Shown: positions 26,917-34,940, counted from the first letter of the stretch. The stretch: DNA of 64,000 nt from Polymorphum gilvum SL003B-26A1 (GCF_000192745.1 NC_015259.1:2805001-2869000); one strand, 5' to 3'. Numbers and translations: made by a program. The notes: generated by a model from the sequence alone, not told the origin.

Positions 26917-26928
26917 GCCTGACCGGCT

Positions 26929-28086
26929 ATGACGGTGCTCGACGAAACCAAGGCCATCCTCGCCGACCTGATCGCCTTCCCGACCGTGTCGACGGACAGC
27001 AACCTCGACCTGATCGCCTATGCCGGCGAGCGGCTGTCGGCCTGCGGCGCTCGACTGGCGCTGACGCGCGACGAGACCGGCCAGAAGGCCAATCTCTACG
27101 CCAGCCTCGGGCCGGAGACGGCCGGCGGCGTCGTGCTGGCCGCCCATACCGACGTGGTGCCGGCCGGCGACGATTGGACTTCCGATCCGTTCACGCTGCG
27201 CGAGGCGGGTGGTCGGCTCTACGGCCGGGGCAGCTGCGACATGAAGGGGTTCCTGGCCGCCATGCTGGCGATGGCGCCGCGCTACGCCGCCCTCGACCTG
27301 AGGCACCCGGTGCATCTGGCCCTCACCTACGACGAGGAGGTCGGCTGCTTCGGGGCGCGTCAGTTGGTCGCCGACCTTGCCGGCCACGAGATGCTGCCGT
27401 CGATGGCCATCATCGGCGAGCCGACGATGATGCGCATCATCGAGGGCCACAAGGGCAGCTATGAATACACGACCCGTTTCAGCGGCCTCGACGGCCATGG
27501 CTCGGACCCGGATAGCGGAGTCAATGCAATCACCTATGCGGCGAAGTTCATCTCGCGCCTGATGGAGATCGGCGAGGATCTTAAGGCGCGCGCGCCGGCC
27601 GGATCGCGGTTCCATCCGCCCTGGACGACGGTGCAGGTCGGGCGCATCGGCGGCGGCACGGCGCGCAACGTCATTCCTCGTCATTGCGAGATCGACTGGG
27701 AGATCCGACCCGTTCAGGAGGCCGACGCCACGTTCGTCAAGGCCGCGCTCGCCGCCTATTGCGCGCGCGACCTGCTGCCGCGCATGCGCGCCGTCGCCGC
27801 CGACGCCGGCATCGAGACGACCGTCATCGGCGAAGTCGAGGCGCTCGACGCCCGGTCGGACAACCCGGCGCGCGATCTGGTCGCGTCGCTGACCGGCGCC
27901 AACAGCTTCGACGTCGTGCCGTTCGGCACGGAAGCCGGCCTCTACCAGGGGCTCGGCCTGTCGGTGGTGGTGTGCGGGCCGGGCTCGATCGAACAGGCAC
28001 ACAAGCCGGACGAATATCTCGCCGTCGACCAGCTCGAGGCGTGCCTGGCCATGCTCTCCCGGCTCGGCCGGCACCTTGAAGCGTGA
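26929..28086 (+). CDS. M20-family deacetylase (ArgE-like), probable N-acetyl-diaminobutyrate deacetylase
   Basis: A 385-residue ArgE/DapE-type zinc peptidase: LAAHTDVVPAGDDWTSDPF (metal His, Asp), RGSCDMKGFLA (bridging Asp), YDEEVGCFGARQLV (general-base Glu), the dimerisation domain from about residue 185 (GHGSDPDSGVNAI), and EQAHKPDEYL with the last metal His. By homology alone it is an acetylornithine-deacetylase-like protein. Its place directly after doeA makes N-acetyl-2,4-diaminobutyrate the likely substrate, a role named DoeB2 in some annotations as I recall. DoeB of the aspartoacylase fold is not seen here. Confidence 0.85.
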   Translation: MTVLDETKAILADLIAFPTVSTDSNLDLIAYAGERLSACGARLALTRDETGQKANLYASLGPETAGGVVLAAHTDVVPAGDDWTSDPFTLREAGGRLYGRGSCDMKGFLAAMLAMAPRYAALDLRHPVHLALTYDEEVGCFGARQLVADLAGHEMLPSMAIIGEPTMMRIIEGHKGSYEYTTRFSGLDGHGSDPDSGVNAITYAAKFISRLMEIGEDLKARAPAGSRFHPPWTTVQVGRIGGGTARNVIPRHCEIDWEIRPVQEADATFVKAALAAYCARDLLPRMRAVAADAGIETTVIGEVEALDARSDNPARDLVASLTGANSFDVVPFGTEAGLYQGLGLSVVVCGPGSIEQAHKPDEYLAVDQLEACLAMLSRLGRHLEA

Positions 28087-28793
28087 ACGGGCCGATGGTG
28101 AATAGCGATACCCTTATCCCCCGCCGGGAGAAACGCGGCGGGCCTGCCCGCGAGCGCTTCGAACGGCTCTACGAGATCCTGCGCCGACGCATCTGCCTGC
28201 TGGATTATCCCCCGGGCATGCGGCTTGGCGAGGAGGGACTCGCGGCGGAATTCGGGGTCAGCAGGACACCGCTGAGGAAGGTTCTGGCGCGGCTCGAATC
28301 TGACGGACTTCTTCAATCAATCCAAGGGGTTGGCACGATCGTGACGGATGTCGACCTGGATGCGCTGGCGCAGGTCTACCAGTTGCGGATGGAACTCAAC
28401 GAGCTCATCGGCCGGTTATCCCCGGTGCCGCCGAACGCCGAGACGCTCGAGCGGCTGCGCGCGCTGCACCGGCGCAGCCGCGATCTGGCCGCCGATCCGC
28501 GCCCGCGCGCCTTCGCCGAACTCAACATCGACTTCTTCCACGCCGTGATGCGGCTCACCGACAATGCGCCGCTGCGCGACATCTCCGAGCGACTGTTCTA
28601 TCAGACTTCGCGTATCTGGCTGAAATATCTGCCTAAAATGGATACAGCGGCGGAAGTCGAGGTGTTCTCGCGCGAGATCGCCGACATCCTGGCGGCCGCC
28701 GAACTGGGCGACCTGGAGGCGGCTGGCCATATCCGGCGCTCGCACATCTCGATGAGCTTCACGCGGCTGAAACGCGTCGCGCAGGCCGGCTGA
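28083..28793 (+). CDS. GntR-family regulator with FCD domain
   Basis: A 236-residue regulator whose GTG start overlaps the deacetylase stop (GTGA); an in-frame ATG at 28095 is a possible alternative. The winged HTH spans about residues 25-85 (GMRLGEEGLAAEFGVSRTPLRKVLARLESDGLL, wing GTIVTDV). The all-helical FCD ligand-binding domain follows (QLRMELNELIGRL, FAELNIDFFHAVMRLTDN, and RRSHISMSF at the end). It is unlike the MocR-type EnuR that governs ectoine use in Ruegeria, so this would be a different regulatory solution. The TGTACA sites upstream of doeA are the natural operator candidates. Confidence 0.88.
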   Translation: MNGPMVNSDTLIPRREKRGGPARERFERLYEILRRRICLLDYPPGMRLGEEGLAAEFGVSRTPLRKVLARLESDGLLQSIQGVGTIVTDVDLDALAQVYQLRMELNELIGRLSPVPPNAETLERLRALHRRSRDLAADPRPRAFAELNIDFFHAVMRLTDNAPLRDISERLFYQTSRIWLKYLPKMDTAAEVEVFSREIADILAAAELGDLEAAGHIRRSHISMSFTRLKRVAQAG

Positions 28794-28873
28794 GCCGGGT
28801 TCATGCCCGCCTTATCCCCCACAAATGGGCCTCGCCGGCGATGCCCCTACCCTAGCCCGAGCATTGGCTTCGG

Positions 28874-28928
28874 GTTGATAAAAATCTGTTAAAGTATTGA
28901 TATTTATTGATTTTATTGGCATTTATCG
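28874..28928. other. AT-rich tract with helically phased TATTGR repeats
   Basis: In a region otherwise near 70 percent GC, this 55-bp stretch is strongly AT-rich. It holds TATTGA at 28895 and 28905, TATTGG at 28914 and, extending one base further, TATCGG at 28924, spaced 10, 9 and 10 bp. It lies between the convergent gntR and lysE genes, where no promoter is expected. Confidence 0.6.
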
Positions 28929-28980
28929 GCCTAATCCAATCGTCTGCTAAGAATGCCCCAAAACCCGCCGGAGATGCGCT

Positions 28981-29024
28981 GGAGACTGGCCGGAGACTGG
29001 CCGGAGACTGGCCGGAGACTGGCC
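28981..29024. repeat. 11-bp tandem repeat, four exact copies
   Basis: GGAGACTGGCC is repeated exactly four times, preceded by a diverged fifth unit (GGAGATGCGCT at 28970-28980). The array ends four bases before the lysE stop codon. Confidence 0.95.
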
Positions 29025-29028
29025 GAAC

Positions 29029-29619
29029 CTAGCGCGGGGCCAGGACCGCGAGCACGACCACCGCCAGCATCGCCATCGCCATGGTCGCGTTGACGATCGA
29101 ATGGGCCTTCGGCGACAGGTCCAGCCGGTGCAGCCCGACCCCGGCGCCGAGCCACAGGAGATGGACGGGGATCCAGACGCCGTTGATCATGACGAACTTC
29201 AGGACCGTTTCGACGAGGAGATCGTCATGCAGGAAGGCGAAGCCGGAAAACAGAGTCGTCACGACCACATAGGCCTTGGGATTGACGATCTGCAGCAGCA
29301 GGCCGCCGGCAAAGCCGGGCGGGCGCTCGGCGTGGATGAAGGCGACCCGGCGGCCGGAGAACGCGATCCTGGCCGCCATGTAGAGCAGGTAGGCAGCCGA
29401 GGCGACGAGCAGGACGACGCGCATCACCGGCATCGACAGGGCCAGCGCCACCATGCCGGTGATCACCGCCAGCACGACCAGATTGGTGCCCAGCCACAGG
29501 CCGGCGACGTAGCGCAGGCCGGGGCTGAAGCCGAAGCCGGCACCGACCCCGGCAGTCGACAGCACCCCGGGTCCGGGGGTGATCAGCAGGATGAAGACGG
29601 CAGCGAGAAAGGTCAGCAT
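29029..29619 (-). CDS. LysE/RhtB-family amino-acid exporter
   Basis: A 196-residue inner-membrane protein. The ATG at 29619 is chosen because LysE proteins begin with a hydrophobic helix (FLAAVFILLITPGPGVL, including the conserved PGP). There are six hydrophobic segments; INPKA-type motif appears as QIVNPKAYVVVTTLFSGFAF. The family exports amino acids such as lysine, threonine or homoserine lactones. It is divergent from the class II aldolase gene, and its 3' end abuts the 11-bp repeat array. The substrate is unknown. Confidence 0.88.
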   Translation of the reverse strand: MLTFLAAVFILLITPGPGVLSTAGVGAGFGFSPGLRYVAGLWLGTNLVVLAVITGMVALALSMPVMRVVLLVASAAYLLYMAARIAFSGRRVAFIHAERPPGFAGGLLLQIVNPKAYVVVTTLFSGFAFLHDDLLVETVLKFVMINGVWIPVHLLWLGAGVGLHRLDLSPKAHSIVNATMAMAMLAVVVLAVLAPR

Positions 29620-29827
29620 GGCTTTCTTGTTAGGCCGGATCGGAACAGCCGGCAATGGCGGGATTATGCGTAAGCAATCGTTCGCACAGACGATCACGAC
29701 CCGGGCCTGCGGCGCGACGCCCGCCCGGTGCCGGAGCCGGCGCTTGCCAAGGCGCGGCACCGCCGCTTACATGCCCAAGGACGAGGCGGCGGGCGGATCG
29801 CGCCCCGGGCGGCAAGGAGACAACAGC

Positions 29828-30541
29828 ATGACGGCACCGGGTTTCCCGCCAGACAGCACGGCCCTGCGCGAAGCGGTGATAGCGACCGCGCGGGCGCTGC
29901 CCGAGCGCGGGCTGACCAGAGGCACCTCGGGCAACGTCAGCGTGCGCACGTCCAACGGCCTGCTGATCACCCCGTCGGGCATTCCCTATGCCGCTCTGAC
30001 GGTCGATCTCATCGTCGCCATGGACCTCGACGGCGGCTACCGGGGCGACACGCTGCCCTCGTCGGAATGGCGCATGCATCTGGACATCTACCTGGCCAAG
30101 CCGGAGGCCGGCGCGGTGGTGCACTGCCATTCGCCGCGGGCCACCGCGCTGTCGTGCCTGCGGCGCGGCATTCCGGCCTTCCACTACATGGTGGCGCTCG
30201 CCGGCGGCGATCGCATCGACTGCGCCGCCTACGCCACCTTCGGCACCCGGGCACTGTCGGAGGCGATGCTCGCCGCGCTCGGAGCGCGCAACGCCTGCCT
30301 GCTCGCCAACCACGGCCAGATCGCCTGCGGGGCGAGCCTGGCGAAGGCACTGTCGATCGCGGAAGGCGTCGAGGAACTTTCCGACCAGTATCTGTCGGCG
30401 CTCTCGGTGGGCGAGCCGACCGTCCTCGACGCGGCGGAGATGGCGGAAATCCTGAGGAAGTTCAGAAGCTACGGCCGCCAGCCGGACGACCTCGACCCCG
30501 ATGCCGGACCGGCCTTCGAACTGCCCGTGCGGCGGGACTGA
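29828..30541 (+). CDS. Class II aldolase/adducin-family protein
   Basis: A 237-residue protein starting at ATG 29828 with AAGGAGA 8 nt upstream. Class II aldolase marks: LTRGTSGNVSVRTSNGLLITPSG for phosphate binding, SSEWRMHLDIYL with the catalytic Glu, VVHCHSPRATALSC with the two zinc His, and LLANHGQIACG with the third His. Related enzymes cleave fuculose-, rhamnulose- or methylthioribulose-phosphates. The ROK kinase starts three bases after its stop, so a kinase-aldolase pair acting on a ketose or sugar acid is likely. The substrate is unassigned. Confidence 0.88.
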   Translation: MTAPGFPPDSTALREAVIATARALPERGLTRGTSGNVSVRTSNGLLITPSGIPYAALTVDLIVAMDLDGGYRGDTLPSSEWRMHLDIYLAKPEAGAVVHCHSPRATALSCLRRGIPAFHYMVALAGGDRIDCAAYATFGTRALSEAMLAALGARNACLLANHGQIACGASLAKALSIAEGVEELSDQYLSALSVGEPTVLDAAEMAEILRKFRSYGRQPDDLDPDAGPAFELPVRRD

Positions 30542-30544
30542 GCG

Positions 30545-31441
30545 ATGCGGCTCGGCATCGACTGGGGCGGCACCAAGATGGAGATCGTCGCGCTCGACGC
30601 CGCGGGGGCTGAACTTCACCGCGAGCGGATCGCGACGCCACGCGACGACTATGCCGCCTGCATCGAGGCGGTCGCCGGCCTGGTCGCGCGGGCGGAAGCG
30701 GCGACCGGGCGGACCGGCACGCTCGGCCTCGGCATTCCCGGCTCGATCTCGCCCGCCACCGGGCTGGTCAAGAACGCCAATTCGACCTGGATGAACGGCA
30801 AGCCGCTCGACCGGGACCTGGAGGAACGGCTCGGCCGGCCCGTGCGCATCGAGAACGACGCCAACTGCCTGGCGGTCTCCGAGGCGACGGACGGCGCCGG
30901 CGCAGGCGCGGCGATCGTCCATGCGATCATCATCGGCACGGGCTGCGGCTCGGGCATCGCGATCAACGGCCGGGCGCACCGCGGCGCCAACGGCATCGCC
31001 GGCGAATGGGGCAACATCCCGGTGCCGTGGATGAGCGCCGAGGAATTCCCCGGCCCGGAGTGCTGGACCGGCCACAGGGGCACCATCGACCGCTGGTGCT
31101 CGGGCACCGGGCTGCAGATCGACCACGAGCGGGCGACCGGCGAGCGCCTGTCTGGCCACGACATCGTCGCGGCGATGCGCGCCGGCAATCCCGAGGCCTC
31201 CGCCTCCTATCGGCGCTACGTGTCGCGCCTCGGCCGCGCCATGGCGATGGCCGCCAACCTGATCGACCCGGACGTGTTCGTGCTCGGCGGCGGCCTGTCG
31301 AACGTCGACGAACTCTACCAAGACCTGCCCGCAGCCATGGCGCCCTACATCTTCTCCGACGCCTATTCGGTGCCGATCCGCAGGGCGCGGCATGGCGACA
31401 GCTCGGGCGTGCGCGGCGCGGCCTGGCTATGGGGCGGGTGA
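30545..31441 (+). CDS. ROK-family sugar kinase with altered zinc motif
   Basis: A 298-residue ROK protein: GIDWGGTKMEIVAL at the N-terminus (ATP phosphate loop), LGIPGSISPATGLVKNANSTWMNG, ENDANCLAVSEA with the catalytic Asp, and IIIGTGCGSGIAINGR. The ROK zinc site is normally CxCGxxGCxE; here the region reads ECWTGHRGTIDRWCSGTG, so two of the Cys are Thr and the Glu is Asp. The His before GTG in many ROK proteins is also not evident (GANGIAGEWGNIP). It is coupled to the class II aldolase. Likely a sugar kinase of Mak/fructokinase type. Confidence 0.85.
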   Translation: MRLGIDWGGTKMEIVALDAAGAELHRERIATPRDDYAACIEAVAGLVARAEAATGRTGTLGLGIPGSISPATGLVKNANSTWMNGKPLDRDLEERLGRPVRIENDANCLAVSEATDGAGAGAAIVHAIIIGTGCGSGIAINGRAHRGANGIAGEWGNIPVPWMSAEEFPGPECWTGHRGTIDRWCSGTGLQIDHERATGERLSGHDIVAAMRAGNPEASASYRRYVSRLGRAMAMAANLIDPDVFVLGGGLSNVDELYQDLPAAMAPYIFSDAYSVPIRRARHGDSSGVRGAAWLWGG

Positions 31442-31536
31442 AGGAGCAACCAACATTCTTCCGGTTGCCGTTCCTAAGAATACGCCTATAAGGTAAGAAA
31501 ACAGACGATCTCACGAAAGAGACGTACTTTGCGTGC

Positions 31537-32079
31537 ATGGGGAACGGGGGCGGCAAAGTGTTACTGGACGACGTGTTTGGCGCGGCCTTTCCGCCTGGGC
31601 GGATAGGCTGGCATGAGGCGTTGAGCTTTCCGGAGAGCAGACAAAAGCTCAACGACAAGACAGCAATCCTTCTCCTCAACTACATGAGAACCGCAATATC
31701 CGGGTTGAGTTTACCTGCTTTTAACCACAATACGCTGATTATATTGTGGCTCATGGACGAAGATGGCGACATATGGTTTGCCATGGAAGAGGCGTTGAAC
31801 CTGGAGACCGGTCGAAGCGAGTTTCCCGCCCCGCGTGCCGTGCCGCTGGCCTCGACGCATCGCAAGCTCGGCCATCCGTCCTTGCTCGAGAACAGCGCCA
31901 AACACGCTCGCATCGGCGGGGAGATCGTCTATGATCCGCTTTTCGGCGAAAAGGGCTGGGTGCTGAGCAACAGCTCCGGACGCTACGGCACCTCGCCGGA
32001 TCGGCGAAAGGAACATCTGGACAACGTCGCAGCCCGGTTCGGGAACTATGGGCTCGTTTTCGACGTCTACTACATATAA
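31537..32079 (+). CDS. Hypothetical protein in a lower-GC orphan region
   Basis: A 180-residue protein that I do not recognise. It has no signal peptide or membrane segment; a hydrophobic core LIILWLMDEDGDIWFAMEEAL lies at residues about 67-87, followed by HRKLGHPSLLENSAKHARIGGEIVYD and WVLSNSSGRYGT. The end is aromatic-rich (YGLVFDVYYI). Codon use is less GC-biased than in its neighbours, suggesting acquisition. The ATG at 31537 has a poor ribosome-binding site; a GTG at 31558 after a G-rich run is an alternative. The Tyr/Trp-rich tail resembles small effector or toxin-like domains only in general style. No function assigned. Confidence 0.6.
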   Translation: MGNGGGKVLLDDVFGAAFPPGRIGWHEALSFPESRQKLNDKTAILLLNYMRTAISGLSLPAFNHNTLIILWLMDEDGDIWFAMEEALNLETGRSEFPAPRAVPLASTHRKLGHPSLLENSAKHARIGGEIVYDPLFGEKGWVLSNSSGRYGTSPDRRKEHLDNVAARFGNYGLVFDVYYI

Positions 32080-32129
32080 CGGCCGGAGCTTCCATATCGG
32101 CCCGACCCAGACAGAACTGGCGAAACTCA

Positions 32130-32468
32130 ATGGCCCTCAATCTCAGAACCCTGAAACCTTCGGACCTGAGCCGCCTGCCGACGCTGATCGATACTGCAGA
32201 CGGACAAGCAGAGTTTCGGGTTGCCCTCATCACCTTCCTGCGGCCGCCGCTCGTCGACGACGACGAGGCGGAGCGGGATCTCGTGGCGGTCACGGCGCGA
32301 CAGTTATCCCGCTCGGGCGTTCTCGATCGTGCTTGCCGATCGGGCCTACATGTTGATGTGCACGAAGTCGATCCCGAACGCCTCTCGGCGTTTCTTTCCG
32401 AACTTCCGGACGATACGGGCACGCATCTCTTCGCAGAGCCGCGCCAGCGCCTAGCCGGCGCCTCCTAG
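32130..32468 (+). CDS. Small hypothetical protein following the orphan gene
   Basis: A 112-residue acidic/Leu-rich protein 50 bp after the preceding orphan gene and on the same strand. It has no signal peptide or membrane segment and no recognised domain. Segments such as LSRSGVLDRACRSGLHVDVHEVDPERLSAFLSEL look globular. A strong ribosome-binding site is absent. It may be a partner of the upstream protein or a chance frame; the perfect palindrome 4 bp after its stop suggests a real transcript end. Confidence 0.4.
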   Translation: MALNLRTLKPSDLSRLPTLIDTADGQAEFRVALITFLRPPLVDDDEAERDLVAVTARQLSRSGVLDRACRSGLHVDVHEVDPERLSAFLSELPDDTGTHLFAEPRQRLAGAS

Positions 32469-32471
32469 GTG

Positions 32472-32505
32472 CTTGCCGATCAAGCGGAACCGCTTGATCG
32501 GCAAG
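32472..32505. terminator. Perfect 16-bp palindrome between convergent genes
   Basis: Two 16-bp arms (CTTGCCGATCAAGCGG and its exact complement) flank AA. It lies between the stop at 32468 and the reverse-strand stop at 32514, so it can terminate both transcripts, though no T-run is present. It could also be a mobile repeat of REP type. Confidence 0.6.
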
Positions 32506-32513
32506 AATATGCT

Positions 32514-33551
32514 TTAGGAGCCTTCCATCATCTCGCGCACCAGCGGGATGACCCGCGTGCCGTAGAGTTCGATGCTCGCCATCAGCCGGGCATGGGGCAT
32601 GGTGCCGGTGGCGTATTTGAGGTCGAAGCGGGAAAGGCCGAGGGTCCTGGCGGTGCGGGCGATCCTGGCCGCGACGGTCTCCGGCGAACCGCAATAGAGC
32701 GCGCCGTGGCGGGCTTCGGCGACGAAGCCGTCACGATCCATCGGTGACCAGCCGCGCTCGCGCGCCAGGCGGTCGTGGAACGCCTTGTAATGCGGCCAGA
32801 GCTGGTCGAGCGCCTCCTCGTCGGTCGCCGCCAGGTGGCCTGGCGAATGGACGCCGAGCGGGCGTACCGGACGGCCCATCTGAGCGCAGGCCTTGTGGTA
32901 GAGGTCGACATAGGGGCGGAAGCGGGCCGGGTCGCCGCCGATGATCGCCAGCATCATGCGCATGTCGTAGTGAACGGCACGGACCACCGACTGCGGACTG
33001 CCTCCGACGCCGATCCAGCAGGTCAGGCCGTCGGGACCGAGGCGCGGGAACACCTTCTGGTTCCTCAGCGGCGGGCGCAGGCTGCCCTGCCAGGTAACCT
33101 CCTCGCTGGCGAGCAGCACAGAGAACAGGTCGAGCTTTTCCTCGAACAGGGTCTCGTACTGGTTGAGGTCGAAGCCGAACAGCGGGAAGCTCTCGGTGAA
33201 GGACCCGCGGCCGAGCGTCACCTCGGCGCGGCCGTTCGACAGTGCATTCAGCGTCGAAAAGCGCTGGAAGACGCGGATCGGGTCGTCGGAGGACAGCACC
33301 GTCACCGAGGTGCCGAGCTTGATGCGCATCGTCTTCGCGGCGATGTGGGCGAGCACGATCTCCGGTGCGGAAATGGCGAAGTCGGCGCGGTGATGTTCGC
33401 CCAGGCCGATGAAGTCGACGCCAAGCGCGTCGGCGGCGACCGCCTGCTCGACGACATCGCGCAGCACCCGGCCCTCGTGCAGCGGGACGCCGGCGTCGTC
33501 CACCGTGACGTCGCCGAAGGTGTCGAGGCCGAGTTCGAGGGCAGTGGTCAT
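32514..33551 (-). CDS. LLM-class flavin-dependent oxidoreductase
   Basis: A 345-residue luciferase-like TIM-barrel protein: LGVDFIGLGEHHRADF (flavin/substrate face), MRIKLGTSVTVLSSDDPIRVFQRFSTL, RAEVTLGRGSFTESFPLFGFDL and PVRPLGVHSPGHLA. It resembles the group annotated as putative FMN-dependent luciferase-like monooxygenases of about 340 residues. It needs reduced FMN from a separate reductase. Substrate unknown; its upstream neighbour on the same strand is a nitrilase-family hydrolase 157 bp away. Confidence 0.88.
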   Translation of the reverse strand: MTTALELGLDTFGDVTVDDAGVPLHEGRVLRDVVEQAVAADALGVDFIGLGEHHRADFAISAPEIVLAHIAAKTMRIKLGTSVTVLSSDDPIRVFQRFSTLNALSNGRAEVTLGRGSFTESFPLFGFDLNQYETLFEEKLDLFSVLLASEEVTWQGSLRPPLRNQKVFPRLGPDGLTCWIGVGGSPQSVVRAVHYDMRMMLAIIGGDPARFRPYVDLYHKACAQMGRPVRPLGVHSPGHLAATDEEALDQLWPHYKAFHDRLARERGWSPMDRDGFVAEARHGALYCGSPETVAARIARTARTLGLSRFDLKYATGTMPHARLMASIELYGTRVIPLVREMMEGS

Positions 33552-33708
33552 CAGGATCTCCGCTCGTTCACGATGGCCCGGCGAAGCGTCGCGGGCAGCG
33601 CCCAGACCTTAGGGATTCCCGCGCGAACCCGGAAGCCGGCATTGGCCGCCATGCGGTGAACGCTGTGTTCCCCGGCCCTGCTCGACCTGCCGAGGAGACC
33701 GCCGCCGG

Positions 33709-34611
33709 TCAGACCCGCGCGACGCGGACGTGGTCGGCGGTCCAGGCGCCGGGCCAGACCTCGGCACCGCCGGCCTTGAGCGCGCGCACCGCGTCGACCG
33801 GCAGGCGGACGACGACGAAGGGCTCCTCGCCGGCCTCGCCGCCGGTCGGCGGCAGAAAGACGGGGCGCCCGTCGAAGTCGAGCTCGGGTTCGCAGGGGGT
33901 GAACAGCGCCGCACCGGAGACGTTGGTCGGGTTCTGGGTGGTGCCCTTCGCCGCACCGACGCAGCCGCAAACGGCGACAGTGGTCATCAGCTCGACGGCG
34001 CGCGCCTTGGCGCAGTCGTAGACGCGGTGAAAGCCGGAGCGCATCTCGGTCATCGAGGGCACCAGCAGCAGGTCAAGATTCTCCTTTGCCAGCAGGCAGG
34101 ACAGCGCCGGCATCTCGACGTCAAGGCAGATCAGCATGGCCATACGCAGGCCTTCCAGCTCGAACACGGTCAGCGTCGAACCCGGCTGCAGCCGCCAGGC
34201 GTCGTCATCCTGTTCGGCCGGAGTGAGCGACAGCTTGTCGTGGACGAGGGTGCGGCCGTCGGCGGCGAACAGGAAGGCGCGGTTGACGAAGCCGGCCCGG
34301 CCGCCCGCCTCCACGCGCCAGGGCATGGAGCCGGCGAGCAGCGACAGGCCGTGTTTCGCCGGCAGCGCGGCGAGCGCCGGCACCAGCGTCTCGGCGACAC
34401 CGGCGAGAAAGGCGATCTCGCCGGTCTCGGGCAGGCCCGCGGGCTTGAAGGCAAGGCAGGACTCGACGGCATATTCGGGCAGCATCAGCAGGCGGGCGCC
34501 GGCCTGCGCGGCCTCGGCCATGCGCGCCTCGACGCGGGCGACGAAGGCCTCCGGGCTTGCAGGCGCGAAGCCGAGGTTCATGGACCACAGGGCGATCGGG
34601 AAATCGGTCAT
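33709..34611 (-). CDS. Carbon-nitrogen hydrolase (nitrilase superfamily)
   Basis: A 300-residue protein starting at ATG 34611; a GTG nine codons upstream is less likely. The catalytic triad is visible: Glu in LLMLPEYAVE, Lys in LVHDKLSLTPAE, Cys in AMLICLDVEMPAL. A WRLQPGSTLTVFELEGLR segment precedes the Cys, as in amidase-like nitrilase branches. The long insertion PCEPELDFDGRPVFLPPTGG towards the end is shared with uncharacterised alphaproteobacterial members. It hydrolyses an amide or nitrile of unknown identity. Confidence 0.88.
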   Translation of the reverse strand: MTDFPIALWSMNLGFAPASPEAFVARVEARMAEAAQAGARLLMLPEYAVESCLAFKPAGLPETGEIAFLAGVAETLVPALAALPAKHGLSLLAGSMPWRVEAGGRAGFVNRAFLFAADGRTLVHDKLSLTPAEQDDDAWRLQPGSTLTVFELEGLRMAMLICLDVEMPALSCLLAKENLDLLLVPSMTEMRSGFHRVYDCAKARAVELMTTVAVCGCVGAAKGTTQNPTNVSGAALFTPCEPELDFDGRPVFLPPTGGEAGEEPFVVVRLPVDAVRALKAGGAEVWPGAWTADHVRVARV

Positions 34612-34730
34612 GGCGCACCGCAGGGCTTGAAACGACACGGACCGGCCTGGCGCCGGTCAGGAACGACAAGAACCGGCGCAGGGCCGGTCCGGGTTGAATG
34701 GACGATTTTCGCCGGGGCGTAAAGGGCCGC

Positions 34731-34940
34731 TCAGCCGAGGCGGTCGCCGGCCATGCGCGCAAGAAGCGCGACGAAGGCGGAATAGAGGCCGAGCTCGGCG
34801 AGGAAGGGAATGCCGATCCAGGGCAAGGCGGGACGGTCGGCGAGTGCGTCGGCGCGCACCCGGTTGAGACCGGCGAGCGCCCGGTCGGTCGCCAGATCCA
34901 GGTCCGCGAACAGCGTCTTCAGCTCGTCCTGAGCGTTCAT
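34731..34940 (-). CDS. Small hypothetical protein
   Basis: A 69-residue protein from ATG 34940: MNAQDELKTLFADLDLATDR, then a hydrophobic C-terminal half (WIGIPFLAELGLYSAFVALLARMAG) that could be a membrane or packing helix. The TTG ten codons earlier opens the same frame. It is 119 bp upstream of the nitrilase gene on the same strand. Length, lack of strong start signal and unknown family keep confidence modest. Confidence 0.45.
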   Translation of the reverse strand: MNAQDELKTLFADLDLATDRALAGLNRVRADALADRPALPWIGIPFLAELGLYSAFVALLARMAGDRLG

